This document shows positions 1 to 9,285 of a stretch of DNA of 48,265 nt, one piece after another (within the stretch, counting starts at the first letter, position 1; every line of letters starts with the position of its first letter). A model generated the notes under the pieces. It had not been told where the DNA came from. It saw nothing but the letters and a program-made list of their open reading frames with translations, and did no database searches. A program made the translations under genes and the position numbers. Source of the stretch: Planctomycetota bacterium (GTDB lineage: Bacteria; Planctomycetota; UBA1135; UBA2386); NCBI GenBank assembly GCA_016795295.1, contig JAEUHP010000032.1:1-48265 (forward strand). Direction: 5' to 3'.

Positions 1-765
1 GTGGTCACCGCGCAGGGAGGTCCGGTGGACGAGGCGGTGGTCTGCCTGACGAACGAAACGGGACAGGTGCAGTGCCAGCGGCTGCCGGCGGCGCACGGGC
101 AATTCGACCTGGCGGTGCCGATCGGTAGCGCTCTGCGCCTCATGGTCGAGCGCCGCGATGCCGCAACGGCGTGGTTCGAGTTGCCTGCGCTCGCTGCGGG
201 TGAGGTGCGTGACCTCGGCGCCGTCCGTCTGCCAGCGGAGGGGCTGCTGAGTCTTCGGTTGCGGCGCGGGGATGGGCAACCCGTACTGGCGGAACGCCTG
301 TTCCTGTGGCCTGTCGAAGCCCCCGCGTTCGAGATGCAATCGCCACCGTGTGATGGCCAGCCGCACCCTTGGCGTGCCGGCCGCTACTGCTGGTCGGCCA
401 TGGTCGACGACCACCTGTGGCAACGTGGAGAAGTCGAGGTTCGTGCCGGCCAGCTCACGGCGCTCGAAGTGCTGCTCGCACCTGGAGTCCGGCGCTTCTT
501 GGTGCTGCCAGTCCCCATGCCCGACTGGGGAACTCCGGAACAAGTGGACTTCGTGTTGCGCGATCCCAGCGGGGCGGAGTACCTGCGCGACGCATTCGAC
601 CCACGCGAGGAACTGCCGTATCGCTTCGGTCCGGCGCTCTCGGTCGGCACTTGGCAGCTCGAGCTGGCGATCCCAGACGGACGGCGGTGGTCGGGTCGGT
701 TCCTCGTGCCGGATCTGCAGCCCACCAACGAACCGATCCGGGTCGCGGTGGCGCCGGTGCGGTGA
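1..765 (+). CDS. C-terminal part of a secreted Ig-like/carboxypeptidase-regulatory-like repeat protein (5' truncated)
   Basis: The reading frame is open from the first base of the window, so the gene almost certainly begins upstream; the GTG at base 1 is only the edge. The visible 254 residues carry no catalytic motif. They are beta-rich, with repeated stretches of about 80 residues that alternate short hydrophobic strands and Gly/Pro turns (for example around residues 1-75, 80-165 and 170-254). This is the look of carboxypeptidase-regulatory-like or Ig-like domains, which are common in large secreted proteins. There is no membrane segment or sorting signal at the C-terminus. The next gene starts about 100 bases later on the same strand. 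Function unknown; the family assignment is an impression from sequence texture, not a motif match. Confidence 0.6.
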   Translation: MVTAQGGPVDEAVVCLTNETGQVQCQRLPAAHGQFDLAVPIGSALRLMVERRDAATAWFELPALAAGEVRDLGAVRLPAEGLLSLRLRRGDGQPVLAERLFLWPVEAPAFEMQSPPCDGQPHPWRAGRYCWSAMVDDHLWQRGEVEVRAGQLTALEVLLAPGVRRFLVLPVPMPDWGTPEQVDFVLRDPSGAEYLRDAFDPREELPYRFGPALSVGTWQLELAIPDGRRWSGRFLVPDLQPTNEPIRVAVAPVR

Positions 766-853
766 GAATGGGGGGGCGACCAGGGATGGTAGGTACCGGG
801 AAGTGGTGCCGGGGTTGGGCGGACAGCGGCTGGATGCCGGTGCTGCGATGCCG

Positions 854-859
854 TAACCT
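854..859 (+). promoter_or_regulatory. Possible -10 element (TAACCT) abutting the start at 868
   Basis: TAACCT is followed after 8 bases by the GTG at 868. No convincing -35 is seen; TGGATG at 831-836 is a weak candidate with 17 bases between. If used, it would give an almost leaderless message for the His-rich protein. Confidence 0.25.
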
Positions 860-867
860 CTCCCGCT

Positions 868-1308
868 GTGGACGTTCCCGCCGCGATGCCAGCCATGCAG
901 TCCGCCGCGCCCTGGCGCGCGGCAGTGGGGCTGTTGGTGGCGTTGGCGCTGCTGCTGCAGACCCTGTGGCTGCCGTTCCACCTGGCCAGCGAACACCATC
1001 ACGTCCCGGGTCTCGAGCCGGTGCGCACTTGCAGTTGCGGTGCCCACCTCGAACCGGGGGCGGATGAGCATCGCGACGATGGCCCCGCCCCCGAGCCGCC
1101 GCATTCGGCGCTCGACCACAAAGACCCGAAGCAGCGGCCGGCCGAGGATGGTCTGGACGGTGTGCCGCCGCTGCTGGCCTTGCCGCCGGGAGTCTGGCGC
1201 CCGGTTGCCGGCCTCGGCACGGCGGCGGCTGCGCCCAAGCTGCTGGCGCACGTGTGCGCCGCAGCGCGTGCTGCGCCGGCGCAGCCGCGCGCACCCCCGG
1301 CGGCGTGA
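868..1308 (+). CDS. Small His/Cys-containing membrane-anchored protein, probably linked to metal efflux
   Basis: This 146-residue protein has one hydrophobic segment (about residues 17-36) acting as signal anchor or uncleaved signal peptide. It is followed by an outside domain with potential metal ligands: three His at 43-45, a CSC at 55-57 with His 60, and further His and acidic residues to about 85. The rest is Ala/Pro-rich. It lies just upstream of an RND adaptor and pump, so a periplasmic metal-binding or sensing accessory role is inferred. The layout recalls small His-rich proteins such as DUF2946 members, but I cannot confirm membership. The GTG at 868 is the first start; ATG codons at 886 and 895 are alternatives and would leave a shorter N-terminal tail before the membrane segment. 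Confidence 0.6.
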   Translation: MDVPAAMPAMQSAAPWRAAVGLLVALALLLQTLWLPFHLASEHHHVPGLEPVRTCSCGAHLEPGADEHRDDGPAPEPPHSALDHKDPKQRPAEDGLDGVPPLLALPPGVWRPVAGLGTAAAAPKLLAHVCAAARAAPAQPRAPPAA

Positions 1309-1468
1309 CGGCGCGGGCGGCTGCGGCCGCCGGTGCCCGCTGTGGTGGCGTTGCCGTCACGGCTGTGGCTGACCCCGGCGCGGCGGCGCTGCGGGTCTTG
1401 GTGCGTTCCTGCGGTGGATGCGGGCTCGGTGCCCGCGATTCGGCTCCGGTTCGGAGTGAGGTGTTGGC

Positions 1469-2794
1469 ATGCCTTCGTCGTCGGTGAACTTGCAGATCTC
1501 TGGGCGTCGTGGTGGTCCTGGTTCGCGCCGGGGTGGTGCGCGCCGATCGGTCCTGGTGGCCGCAGCAATCGGCTGGCTCGGTGTCGTGGGTTGTCGCGGG
1601 GATGCCCACGACCACTCGCACGACCCTGGCCACACGCATGGCCCGGATCCGGTCCAGCCGCAAGCGCCCGCCGACGCCGCGGGCACCGTGCGCCTGCCCG
1701 CCGAGTCGCTCGCCAAGCACCCGCTCGGCCTCGCCACGGCGACCGCAAGGGTGCTGCGCGCGACGTTCCGGGCCCCGGCCCAGCTCGCTTTCGCCAGCGA
1801 CCGCACCGTGCAGGTCGGTGCACCGGTGCGCGGCCGGATCGCCGAGCTGCGGGTGGCCCCTGGTGCCACCGTGGCCGCGGGGGACGTGCTCGCCGTGTTC
1901 GACAGCCAGGAACTCGGCGCCGCCCAGAGCGAACTGCTGGTCCAGCAACGCGCCGCCGAACTGGCCGAGCCGTTGGTGGCGTTGGCCAAGACCGCGTGGC
2001 AGCGCGGGGAAGCGCTGTGGCGCGAAGGCGGCCTCGCCGAAGCCGAGGTCTGGCGTCGCGAAGCCGACTACCGCACCGCCCTGCAGGCCCAGCAGAGTGC
2101 CCTGGCGCTGGCCCTGGCGGCGCGCCAGCGGCTCTCGTTGTGGGGCATGACCGAGCCAGCGCTCGCCGAGTTGGTGCAGAGTGGCGCGCTGCAGCCGCAG
2201 TTGCCGTTGCGTGCCCCGGTGGCCGGGCTCGTGGCCCAGCACCGCGCCACGCGCGGTGCCTTGCACGGGCCCGAGGATGGGCCGCTGTTCACCCTCGTCG
2301 ACCCCAGTGTGTTGTGGGTGGAGGCGATGGTGCCCGAAGCGCATGCCGCCGACGTGGGCGTTGGCGTCGAGGCCACGGTGACGGCCCTGCACGCGCCGAA
2401 CGCGTCGGCCGTCGGCGCCGTGGGCTTCCTCGCGCCGCAGCTCGATCTGGCCACGCGCACCCTGCCGGTGCGCATCGTTCTGGCGCCGCCGCCGCCCGGC
2501 TGGCGGCCCGGCATGTTCGCCGAAGTGCGCTTGCCGGTGCGCGCCGCCGCCGCGGAGCCGGTGCTCGCGGTGCCCGAAGCTGCGGTGCAGCAGGTCGAAG
2601 GCCAGACCGTGCTGTTCGTGCCGGTGCCCGGCGATGCCACGGCGTTCTCCATGCGCCAAGTCGAAGTCGGCACGGCGATCGACGGCTTCCTGCCGGTGCG
2701 CGCGGGCCTGCGCGCCGACGAGACGTATGTCGTCGAGGGTGCCTTCGTGCTGAAGGCCCAGGCGATGCGCGGCGCAGCTGCGCACGAACACTGA
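1469..2794 (+). CDS. RND efflux periplasmic adaptor lipoprotein (CzcB/CusB family)
   Basis: This is a membrane fusion protein of a tripartite heavy-metal efflux system. The N-terminus has an Arg-rich stretch, a hydrophobic core and a lipobox ending LGVVGC, so Cys 42 would be lipidated. It is followed directly by a His/Asp-rich tract (residues 45-58), a frequent metal-binding tail in CzcB-like adaptors. Next come the lipoyl/biotinyl-like half-motif with APVRGRI and PGATVAAGDVL, a helical hairpin (about 140-220), the second lipoyl half (LRAPVAGLV) and the beta-barrel and membrane-proximal domains to residue 441. GGAG and GAGG stand a few bases before the ATG. The stop is 7 bases before the pump gene, so the two form an operon. 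No outer-membrane factor is encoded nearby. The substrate is not certain, but the pump motif points to a divalent cation. Confidence 0.93.
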   Translation: MPSSSVNLQISGRRGGPGSRRGGARRSVLVAAAIGWLGVVGCRGDAHDHSHDPGHTHGPDPVQPQAPADAAGTVRLPAESLAKHPLGLATATARVLRATFRAPAQLAFASDRTVQVGAPVRGRIAELRVAPGATVAAGDVLAVFDSQELGAAQSELLVQQRAAELAEPLVALAKTAWQRGEALWREGGLAEAEVWRREADYRTALQAQQSALALALAARQRLSLWGMTEPALAELVQSGALQPQLPLRAPVAGLVAQHRATRGALHGPEDGPLFTLVDPSVLWVEAMVPEAHAADVGVGVEATVTALHAPNASAVGAVGFLAPQLDLATRTLPVRIVLAPPPPGWRPGMFAEVRLPVRAAAAEPVLAVPEAAVQQVEGQTVLFVPVPGDATAFSMRQVEVGTAIDGFLPVRAGLRADETYVVEGAFVLKAQAMRGAAAHEH

Positions 2795-2801
2795 GGCAAC
2801 C

Positions 2802-5800
2802 ATGATCGACGCCATCCTGAGTCTGTCGATCCGCAGCCGCTGGCTGGTGCTGCTGCTGTCGCTCCTGGTGGTCGGCCTCGGCCTGCACAGCCTGCAGCGG
2901 CTGCCGATCGATGCGGTGCCGGACGTCACCACCAATCAGGTGATGGTCAACACCCTCCATCCGCCGCTCACCGCACCCGAAGTCGAGCAGCAGATCACCT
3001 TCCCGATCGAGAACGCGCTGGCCGGCATCCCCGGCCTCGAACTCACCCGCAGCTTCTCGCGCAGCGGCTTCTCGCAGGTGACCGCGGTGTTCGGCGACCA
3101 TGTCGACGTCTACTTCGCGCGCAACCAGATCACCGAACGGCTGGCCGCGGTGCAGGCGCTGTTGCCGGAAGGGGTGGTGCCCCAGCTCGGTCCGATCACC
3201 ACCGGGCTCGGCGAGGTCTACATGTACGTGGTCGAGTTCGCCCATCCCGACGGCGTGGGCGCTCCGGTCGCCGAAGGTCGCCCCGGCTGGCAGCGCGACG
3301 GCAGTTATCTGACTCCCGAAGGCGAGCGGCTGCGCGATGCGTTCGCGCGTGCCACCTACCTGCGCACTCTGCAGGATTGGGTGATCCGCCCGCAGCTGCG
3401 CAACACCGCCGGTGTGGCCAGCATCGACAGCAATGGTGGCTACGCCAAGCAGTACCACGTGCAGCCGGACCCCCGCCGGCTCGCCGCCTACGGCCTCTCC
3501 TACGACGACCTGGTGCAGGCGCTCGAACGCAACAACCTCGCCACCGGGGCCGGGTTCGTCGAACGCCACGGCGAGGCCTGGACGGTGCGCGCCGCAGCGC
3601 GCCTGCGCGATCCAGAGCAGATCGCGGCGGTGGTGGTGGCGAGTCGCGACGGCGTGCCGATCCGCGTGCGCGACGTGGCCGCGGTCGAGCTCGGCCGCGA
3701 AGCGCGCACTGGCAGCGCCAGCATGGGTGGCCGCGAAGTGGTGCTCGGCACCGCGCTGATGCTGCAGCGGGCCAACAGCCGCCAGGTTGCGATCGACCTC
3801 GACGCACGCATCGCCGCGCTCGGCCCGTCGCTGCCCGTCGACGTGCGCGTGCGCACCGTGCTGAACCGCAAGAAGCTGGTCGACGCGACCATCGCCACCG
3901 TCACCAAGAACCTCGCCGAAGGCGCGGCGCTGGTGATCCTGGTCCTGTTCGTGATGCTGGGCAACCTGCGCGCGGCGCTGATCACGGCGCTGGCGATCCC
4001 GCTGTCGATGCTGATCACCGCCACCGGCATGCTGCATGCGGGCATCAGTGGCAACCTTATGTCGCTCGGCGCGATCGATTTCGGCCTGATCGTCGACGGC
4101 TCGGTCATCATCGTCGAGAACTGCCTGCGCCGCCTCGGCATGAAGCAGCACGAACTCGGCCGCCTGCTGTCGCTCGAAGAGCGCCTGCACGAAGTGATGG
4201 TCGCCGCGCGCGAGATGATCCAGCCGTCGGTCTACGGCCAGCTGATCATCGTCACCGTGTACTTGCCGATCCTGGCCCTCACCGGCGTCGAGGGCAAGAT
4301 GTTCCGGCCGATGGCGTTGACCGTGATCATGGCGCTCGGTGCCGCGTTCCTGCTGTCGCTGACGCTGGTTCCGGCGCTGGTGGCGATCCTGGTGCGCGGC
4401 CGCGTGCACGAAGGCGACAACTTCCTGGTGCGCGCGGCGAAGGGGCTCTACGCGCCGCTGCTCGACTTCGCGCTGCGGTTCCGCTTGCCGGTGGTCGCCG
4501 GTGCTGCCGCGGCGTTCGCCGGCAGTCTCTGGCTGTTCGGCCGGCTCGGCGCCGAGTTCGCACCCAACCTCGACGAAGGCGACGTGGTGGTGATGGCGAC
4601 GCGGCCGAGTTCTTCGGGACTCGAACAGGCGACGCGCATGCAGTTCGAGCTCGAGCAGGTGGTCGAGGCGATCCCGGAGGTGCAGTTCGTGTTCTCGCGC
4701 ACCGGCACCACCGAAGCCGCGACCGACCCGATGCCGCCCAACCTCACCGACACCTTCATCATGCTGAAGGAACGCGAGCACTGGCCGGATCCCGACCTGG
4801 CCAAGGAGGAGCTCGTGCATCGCATCGAGCACGCGATCGACACGGTGCCCGGCGCCGCCTACGAATTCACGCAGCCGATCCAGATGCGCTTCAACGAGCT
4901 GATCGCCGGCGTGCGCAGCGACGTGGCGGTGCGGCTCTACGGCGACGACTTCGCGCGCATGCAGCAGTGCGCCGAGCGCATCGCCACCGCCCTCGGTGAA
5001 CTGCCCGGCGCCGCCGACCTCAAGGTCGAGCAGACCGACGGGGTGCCCATGTACGAGATCGCCGTCGACCGCGACCGCGCCGCTCGCCACGGGCTCGACA
5101 TGGCGGCGGTGCAGGAAGCCCTGGCGATCGCGGTCGGCGGCCGCGAAGCCGGGATCGTGTTCGAAGGCGATCGGCGGGTGCCGATCGTGGTGCGATTGCC
5201 CGAAGGTGCGCGGCGCGACGCCGAGGCGCTGGCGGCCCTCGCCATCCCGCTGCCGCACGCCGCCGCCGACACGCCGGAGTTCGGCCGCACGGTACCGCTC
5301 GGCTCGCTGGCGGCGATCCAGGCGACGGACAGTCCCTACCAGTACAGCCGCCGCAACGGCAAACGGCTGATCACGGTCCAGGCGAACGTGCGCGGCCGCG
5401 ACCTTGGGTCGTTCGTCGAAGCAGCGCAGCAGCGGCTGCAGAGTGTCGAACTGCCGCCCGGCTCTTGGCTCGAGTGGGGCGGCACCTACCAGAATCTCGC
5501 CGAGGCGCGCGAACGGCTCGCGGTGGTGGTGCCGCTGGCGTTCTTCATGATCTTCGTGCTGCTGTTCGCGATGTTCCGCAGTGCGAAGTATGCGCTGTTG
5601 GTGTTCAGCGGCGTGCCGCTCGGTCTGTCCGGAGGCATCGTCGGGCTGTGGTTGCGCGATCTGCCGTTCTCGATCTCGGCGGCGGTGGGGTTCATCGCGC
5701 TGTCCGGGGTGGCGGTGTTGAACGGGGTGGTGATGGTGACGTTCGTCAACCAACTGCGGCGCGAGGGCATGCCGCGCGAGCAGGCGCTGCGCACCGGGTG

Positions 5801-6071
5801 TCTGGTGCGGCTGCGGCCGATCCTGGTGACGGCGCTGGTCGCGTCGCTCGGGTTCGTGCCGATGGCGGTGGCGGTGGGCAAGGGTGCCGAGGTGCAGCGG
5901 CCACTGGCGACGGTGGTGATCGCGGGGCTGGTGACGTCGACGCTGCTGACGGTGCTGGTGCTGCCGGCGCTGTATCGGTGGTTCACGGCGTTCGAGCCGG
6001 AGGTGCTGGGCGACGCGGAGGCGTGGGAGCGGCCGGAGGCTGGGCCGCTCGAGGTGCCGCCGGCTGGGTGA
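2802..6071 (+). CDS. Heavy-metal efflux RND inner-membrane pump (CzcA/CusA family)
   Basis: At 1089 residues this is a full-length HME-RND proton/cation antiporter. It has the expected first membrane helix (about 13-32), the conserved VPDVTTNQV periplasmic start, two periplasmic loops and a second set of helices near 870-1060. The helix 4 motif GAIDFGLIVDG with Asp 426, Asp 432 and Glu 439 is intact; these acidic residues carry protons in CzcA. The DFG..VDG pattern is known for divalent-cation pumps (Zn, Co, Cd, Ni) and differs from the Cu/Ag type, so divalent metal export is the likelier role. It exports metal together with the adaptor just upstream and an outer-membrane channel that must be encoded elsewhere. 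Confidence 0.95.
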   Translation: MIDAILSLSIRSRWLVLLLSLLVVGLGLHSLQRLPIDAVPDVTTNQVMVNTLHPPLTAPEVEQQITFPIENALAGIPGLELTRSFSRSGFSQVTAVFGDHVDVYFARNQITERLAAVQALLPEGVVPQLGPITTGLGEVYMYVVEFAHPDGVGAPVAEGRPGWQRDGSYLTPEGERLRDAFARATYLRTLQDWVIRPQLRNTAGVASIDSNGGYAKQYHVQPDPRRLAAYGLSYDDLVQALERNNLATGAGFVERHGEAWTVRAAARLRDPEQIAAVVVASRDGVPIRVRDVAAVELGREARTGSASMGGREVVLGTALMLQRANSRQVAIDLDARIAALGPSLPVDVRVRTVLNRKKLVDATIATVTKNLAEGAALVILVLFVMLGNLRAALITALAIPLSMLITATGMLHAGISGNLMSLGAIDFGLIVDGSVIIVENCLRRLGMKQHELGRLLSLEERLHEVMVAAREMIQPSVYGQLIIVTVYLPILALTGVEGKMFRPMALTVIMALGAAFLLSLTLVPALVAILVRGRVHEGDNFLVRAAKGLYAPLLDFALRFRLPVVAGAAAAFAGSLWLFGRLGAEFAPNLDEGDVVVMATRPSSSGLEQATRMQFELEQVVEAIPEVQFVFSRTGTTEAATDPMPPNLTDTFIMLKEREHWPDPDLAKEELVHRIEHAIDTVPGAAYEFTQPIQMRFNELIAGVRSDVAVRLYGDDFARMQQCAERIATALGELPGAADLKVEQTDGVPMYEIAVDRDRAARHGLDMAAVQEALAIAVGGREAGIVFEGDRRVPIVVRLPEGARRDAEALAALAIPLPHAAADTPEFGRTVPLGSLAAIQATDSPYQYSRRNGKRLITVQANVRGRDLGSFVEAAQQRLQSVELPPGSWLEWGGTYQNLAEARERLAVVVPLAFFMIFVLLFAMFRSAKYALLVFSGVPLGLSGGIVGLWLRDLPFSISAAVGFIALSGVAVLNGVVMVTFVNQLRREGMPREQALRTGCLVRLRPILVTALVASLGFVPMAVAVGKGAEVQRPLATVVIAGLVTSTLLTVLVLPALYRWFTAFEPEVLGDAEAWERPEAGPLEVPPAG

Positions 6072-6113
6072 CGTTTGTCCTGCCCCACGGTCTCGCCACG
6101 TTCGCACCCAACG

Positions 6114-7670
6114 ATGCACCTCCGCCCTTACCAGACCGCGGCACTGCAGGCCGTCCGCGCGGCCTATCGCCAGGGGCACCGCGCGGCGTTGGTGGTGATG
6201 CCGACCGGGACCGGCAAGACGGTGCTGTTCGCCGAGATCTCGCGGTTGGCCAAAGGGCCGGTGCTGGTGATCGCCCACCGCCAAGAACTCGTCGAGCAGG
6301 CGCGCGCCAAGATCGCCGCCTGGTGCAACGACGTCGTCGCCGTCGAAATGGCGCACCGGCGTGACTTCACGCGGCCCGACGGCTCGCGGCCGAAGATCGC
6401 CGTGGCCAGCATCCAGACGCTGCAGAAGCGCCTGCGCGAAGTGCCGCGCGAGGCGTTCCGCATCGTCGTCGTCGACGAAGCCCACCACGCCACCGCCGAT
6501 TCGTACCGCGCCGTGCTCGCGCACTTCGATGCCCACTTGCTCGGCGTCACGGCGACGCCGGACCGCAGCGACCGCGTGCCGCTGGGCGAAGTGTTTTCGA
6601 CGGTGGCGTTCGAATACGACATGCGCCGGGCGATCGCCGACGGCTGGTTGTGCCCGATCCGCTCGTTCCTGGTGCAGACCCAGGCCGATTTCTCGGCGGT
6701 GCGCAAAGTCGCCGGCGAACTCAGAACGCGCGACGTCGAGGACATCCTCACCCAGGAACTGCACCTCGCCGAGATCGCGGCGCCGATCCTGCGCGAACGC
6801 GGCAACCGGCCGACCATCGTGTTCGCGGCGTCGGTGTTGCACGCGCATGCGTTGGCGCGGGTCCTGAACGAACGGGCCGGGTGCTTGGTCGCCGCGGCGG
6901 TGGATGGAGCGACGCCGTTCGAGTCGCGCGCGCCGGTGCTCGACCGGTTCCGCCGCGGCGAGCTGCCGATCCTGGTCAACTGCGCCCTGTTCACCGAGGG
7001 TTTCGACGTGCCCGAGATCGCGCTGGTGGCGATCGCGCGGCCGGTGCTGTCGCGTTCGTTCTACGCGCAGATGGTCGGCCGCGGCACCCGCATCGCGAAG
7101 GGCAAGACCGACTTGCTGGTGCTCGATTTCGTGCCCAGCAACTGCCGGCACACGCTGGCGCAGGCCGTCGACATCTTCGCCAGCGCCGATCCCGAAGTGC
7201 AGGAACGCGCACGGCGCATCGCCGCCGAGGCCAGTGCCGAGGGCCAGGCGATCGCGCTGGAGAAGGCGCTCGAGCTGGCCCAGCAGGAACAGGAAGCGCT
7301 GGCGGCAACGGTGGCCTACCAGCTCAAACAGCGCGATCCGTTCGCCTCGGTCGGCATCGACCTGGCGGCGTACGTGCGGCGGTCGCGGGGTGGCGGCGAA
7401 CGGGCCTCGGCGGCGCAATTGGAGTACTTCCGCAAAGCGGGTTTGCCGGTCGATGCAGTGGCGCAATTGTCGAGCCAGGCCGCCGAATCCCTGCGCGAGG
7501 CGCTGCTGGAACGCAAAGCCGTGGGTCTGTGCACCCCAAAGCAGGCCAAGCAATTGGTGCAGCTCGGGGTCGATCCGAGAAACCTCTACTACGACGAAGC
7601 GCAGCGGCTGCTGCGTGAGAAGAGGGGGCGCGCACGCACGGATGCCGAGGACTTCGGGCCCGCAGATTGA
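6114..7670 (+). CDS. Superfamily 2 DEAD/DEAH-box helicase (SSL2/UvrB-like)
   Basis: This is a nucleic-acid-dependent ATPase of 518 residues. Visible motifs, numbered from the chosen start, are a Q-like RPYQ at 4-7, Walker A MPTGTGKT (29-36), DEAH (121-124), VTATP (145-149) and motif VI QMVGRGTR (319-326), which fixes it as SF2. After the two RecA-like domains there is a charged helical region (about 355-430) and a C-terminal stretch with short helices found in several bacterial members; I do not assign it. A TTG at 6075 would add 13 residues that contain no conserved element, so the ATG at 6114 before the RPYQ motif is preferred. No restriction or methylase partner lies beside it, so a repair or RNA role is as likely as a defence role. 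Confidence 0.88.
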   Translation: MHLRPYQTAALQAVRAAYRQGHRAALVVMPTGTGKTVLFAEISRLAKGPVLVIAHRQELVEQARAKIAAWCNDVVAVEMAHRRDFTRPDGSRPKIAVASIQTLQKRLREVPREAFRIVVVDEAHHATADSYRAVLAHFDAHLLGVTATPDRSDRVPLGEVFSTVAFEYDMRRAIADGWLCPIRSFLVQTQADFSAVRKVAGELRTRDVEDILTQELHLAEIAAPILRERGNRPTIVFAASVLHAHALARVLNERAGCLVAAAVDGATPFESRAPVLDRFRRGELPILVNCALFTEGFDVPEIALVAIARPVLSRSFYAQMVGRGTRIAKGKTDLLVLDFVPSNCRHTLAQAVDIFASADPEVQERARRIAAEASAEGQAIALEKALELAQQEQEALAATVAYQLKQRDPFASVGIDLAAYVRRSRGGGERASAAQLEYFRKAGLPVDAVAQLSSQAAESLREALLERKAVGLCTPKQAKQLVQLGVDPRNLYYDEAQRLLREKRGRARTDAEDFGPAD

Positions 7671-7694
7671 ACGGAACCCAGCTCTGAGAATGCC

Positions 7695-9167
7695 ATGCAC
7701 TACCTGATCGCCATCGACCAAGGTACCACCGGCAGCACCGCCCTCGTGATCGATGCCGAGTGCCGCGTCGTGGCCCGCGCCGACTGCGACTTCCCCCAGC
7801 ACTTCCCGGCCCCGGGCCTGGTCGAACACGATCCTGAAGCGATCTGGCAGTCGGTCCAGACCGCCCTCACCCAGGCCCTGACCGAAGCGCGCGTGCCGAT
7901 GCGCCAGATCGTGGCGCTTGGCATCACCAACCAGCGGGAGACCACACTGTTGTGGGATCGCCGCACCGGCGAACCCGTGCACCGCGCCATCGTCTGGCAG
8001 GACCGCCGCACCGCCGCGGCCTGCGCGGCGCTGACCGCGGCCGGGCACGCGCCGTTCGTGCGCGAACGCACCGGCTTGCCGATCGACCCGTACTTCGCCG
8101 CGACCAAGATCGCTTGGCTGCTCGACCAGCGCGGTCTGCGCACGCGCGCCGAACGCGGCGAGCTGGCTTTCGGCACCATCGACGCCTTCTTGCTGCACCG
8201 TTTGACTGGCGGTCGCGTGCACCGCACCGACCCCAGCAATGCGTCGCGCACCTCGTTGTTCGACCTGCACCACTTCGACTGGTCCGACGAACTGTGCCGC
8301 AGGTTCGCGGTGCCGCGCGCGGTGCTGCCCGAAATCGTGCCATCGGCTGCGCAGTTCGGCAGCGTACAGGGCGTGCCGATGCTGCCCGACGGCTTGCCGA
8401 TCACCGGCGTGCTGGGTGACCAGCAGGCGGCATTGTTCGGGCAGGCGTGTTTCGCCCGCGGCGATGCGAAGTGCACGTTCGGCACCGGGGCGTTCCTGCT
8501 GCAGAACACCGGGGCCGTGCCGGTGCCCTCGAAGCACGGGTTGGTCACCACGGTGGCGTGGCAGGTGCCGGGCGAGCGGGCCTACGCCCTGGAGGGCTCG
8601 GCCTTCGTCGCCGGGGCGGCGGTGCAGTGGCTGCGCGATGGCCTCGGTGTGATCGCGGACGCGGCCGAATGCCAAGCTCTGGCGGAGTCGGTGCCCGATG
8701 CCGGCGGCGTGGTGGTGGTACCGGCGTTCGCAGGTCTTGGGGCGCCGCATTGGCGGCCCGAAGCCCGTGGCCTGATCACCGGCCTCTCCCGGGGCACCAC
8801 GCGGGCACACTTGGCGCGCGCGGTCCTGGAGGGGATTGCGCTGCAGAACGTGGACCTGCTGGAGGCGATGGGCAAGGACACCGGTGCGCCGCTGCGCGAA
8901 CTGAAGGTCGACGGCGGCGCGGCCGCCAACGATCTGCTGCTGCAGTTCCAGGCCGATGTGCTGGGGGTGCCGATCCGCCGGCCACGCCTGCTCGAGGCCA
9001 CTGCTTTCGGTGCAGCGTGCCTGGCGGGGCTCGGCGTGGGGCTGTGGCGCGAACTGGCGACGCTGGCGGCGGCGTGGCAGGAGGAGCGGCGGTTCGCGCC
9101 AGGCATGCCCGCCGACGTGGTGGCGCAGCACCGGCGGCGTTGGGCCGAGGCCGTGGGACGCGCGTGA
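7695..9167 (+). CDS. glpK: Glycerol kinase
   Basis: This enzyme phosphorylates glycerol to sn-glycerol 3-phosphate with ATP, the entry step of glycerol use, in the cytosol. The 490-residue protein follows the FGGY kinase family over its whole length. It has the N-terminal phosphate loop DQGTTGSTALV, ITNQRETT, IVWQDRRT, the glycerol-binding segment TGLPIDPYF, NASRT, GDQQAALFGQ, ALEGSAFVAGA, and the C-terminal DGGAAANDLLLQFQ. Length and motif order match Escherichia coli GlpK closely. It sits 24 bases after the helicase gene. No glycerol facilitator or glycerol-3-phosphate dehydrogenase gene is present in the window, so it appears to be a stand-alone copy. Confidence 0.97.
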   Translation: MHYLIAIDQGTTGSTALVIDAECRVVARADCDFPQHFPAPGLVEHDPEAIWQSVQTALTQALTEARVPMRQIVALGITNQRETTLLWDRRTGEPVHRAIVWQDRRTAAACAALTAAGHAPFVRERTGLPIDPYFAATKIAWLLDQRGLRTRAERGELAFGTIDAFLLHRLTGGRVHRTDPSNASRTSLFDLHHFDWSDELCRRFAVPRAVLPEIVPSAAQFGSVQGVPMLPDGLPITGVLGDQQAALFGQACFARGDAKCTFGTGAFLLQNTGAVPVPSKHGLVTTVAWQVPGERAYALEGSAFVAGAAVQWLRDGLGVIADAAECQALAESVPDAGGVVVVPAFAGLGAPHWRPEARGLITGLSRGTTRAHLARAVLEGIALQNVDLLEAMGKDTGAPLRELKVDGGAAANDLLLQFQADVLGVPIRRPRLLEATAFGAACLAGLGVGLWRELATLAAAWQEERRFAPGMPADVVAQHRRRWAEAVGRA

Positions 9168-9285
9168 GGGCCGGCCGAACGGGTCGCCTCACGAATTCTC
9201 GGAATCTGCTAACTTTGCGCCTGGGTGCAGACGAGCCAGCTCGAATCCTCTCGCCAAACCCACCCGCCCAACCCACTCGCCATCG

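Noticed and set aside
1316..1331. 6-bp GC hairpin (GGCGGC-TGCG-GCCGCC) after the His-rich gene
   Set aside because: Short, without U-run, and such GC hairpins are expected often in this DNA.
455..2935. Minus-strand frame of 826 codons over the RND adaptor
   Set aside because: Antisense shadow with Arg/His-rich text; the adaptor on the plus strand is clear.
6114..7670. Helicase as part of a restriction or defence system
   Set aside because: No methylase, nuclease or other defence gene nearby; the neighbour is glycerol kinase.
2289..9131. Very long open frame of 2280 codons on the minus strand
   Set aside because: It runs antisense across the pump, helicase and glycerol kinase genes and has only Arg/His/Gln-rich shadow sequence caused by high-GC codon use.
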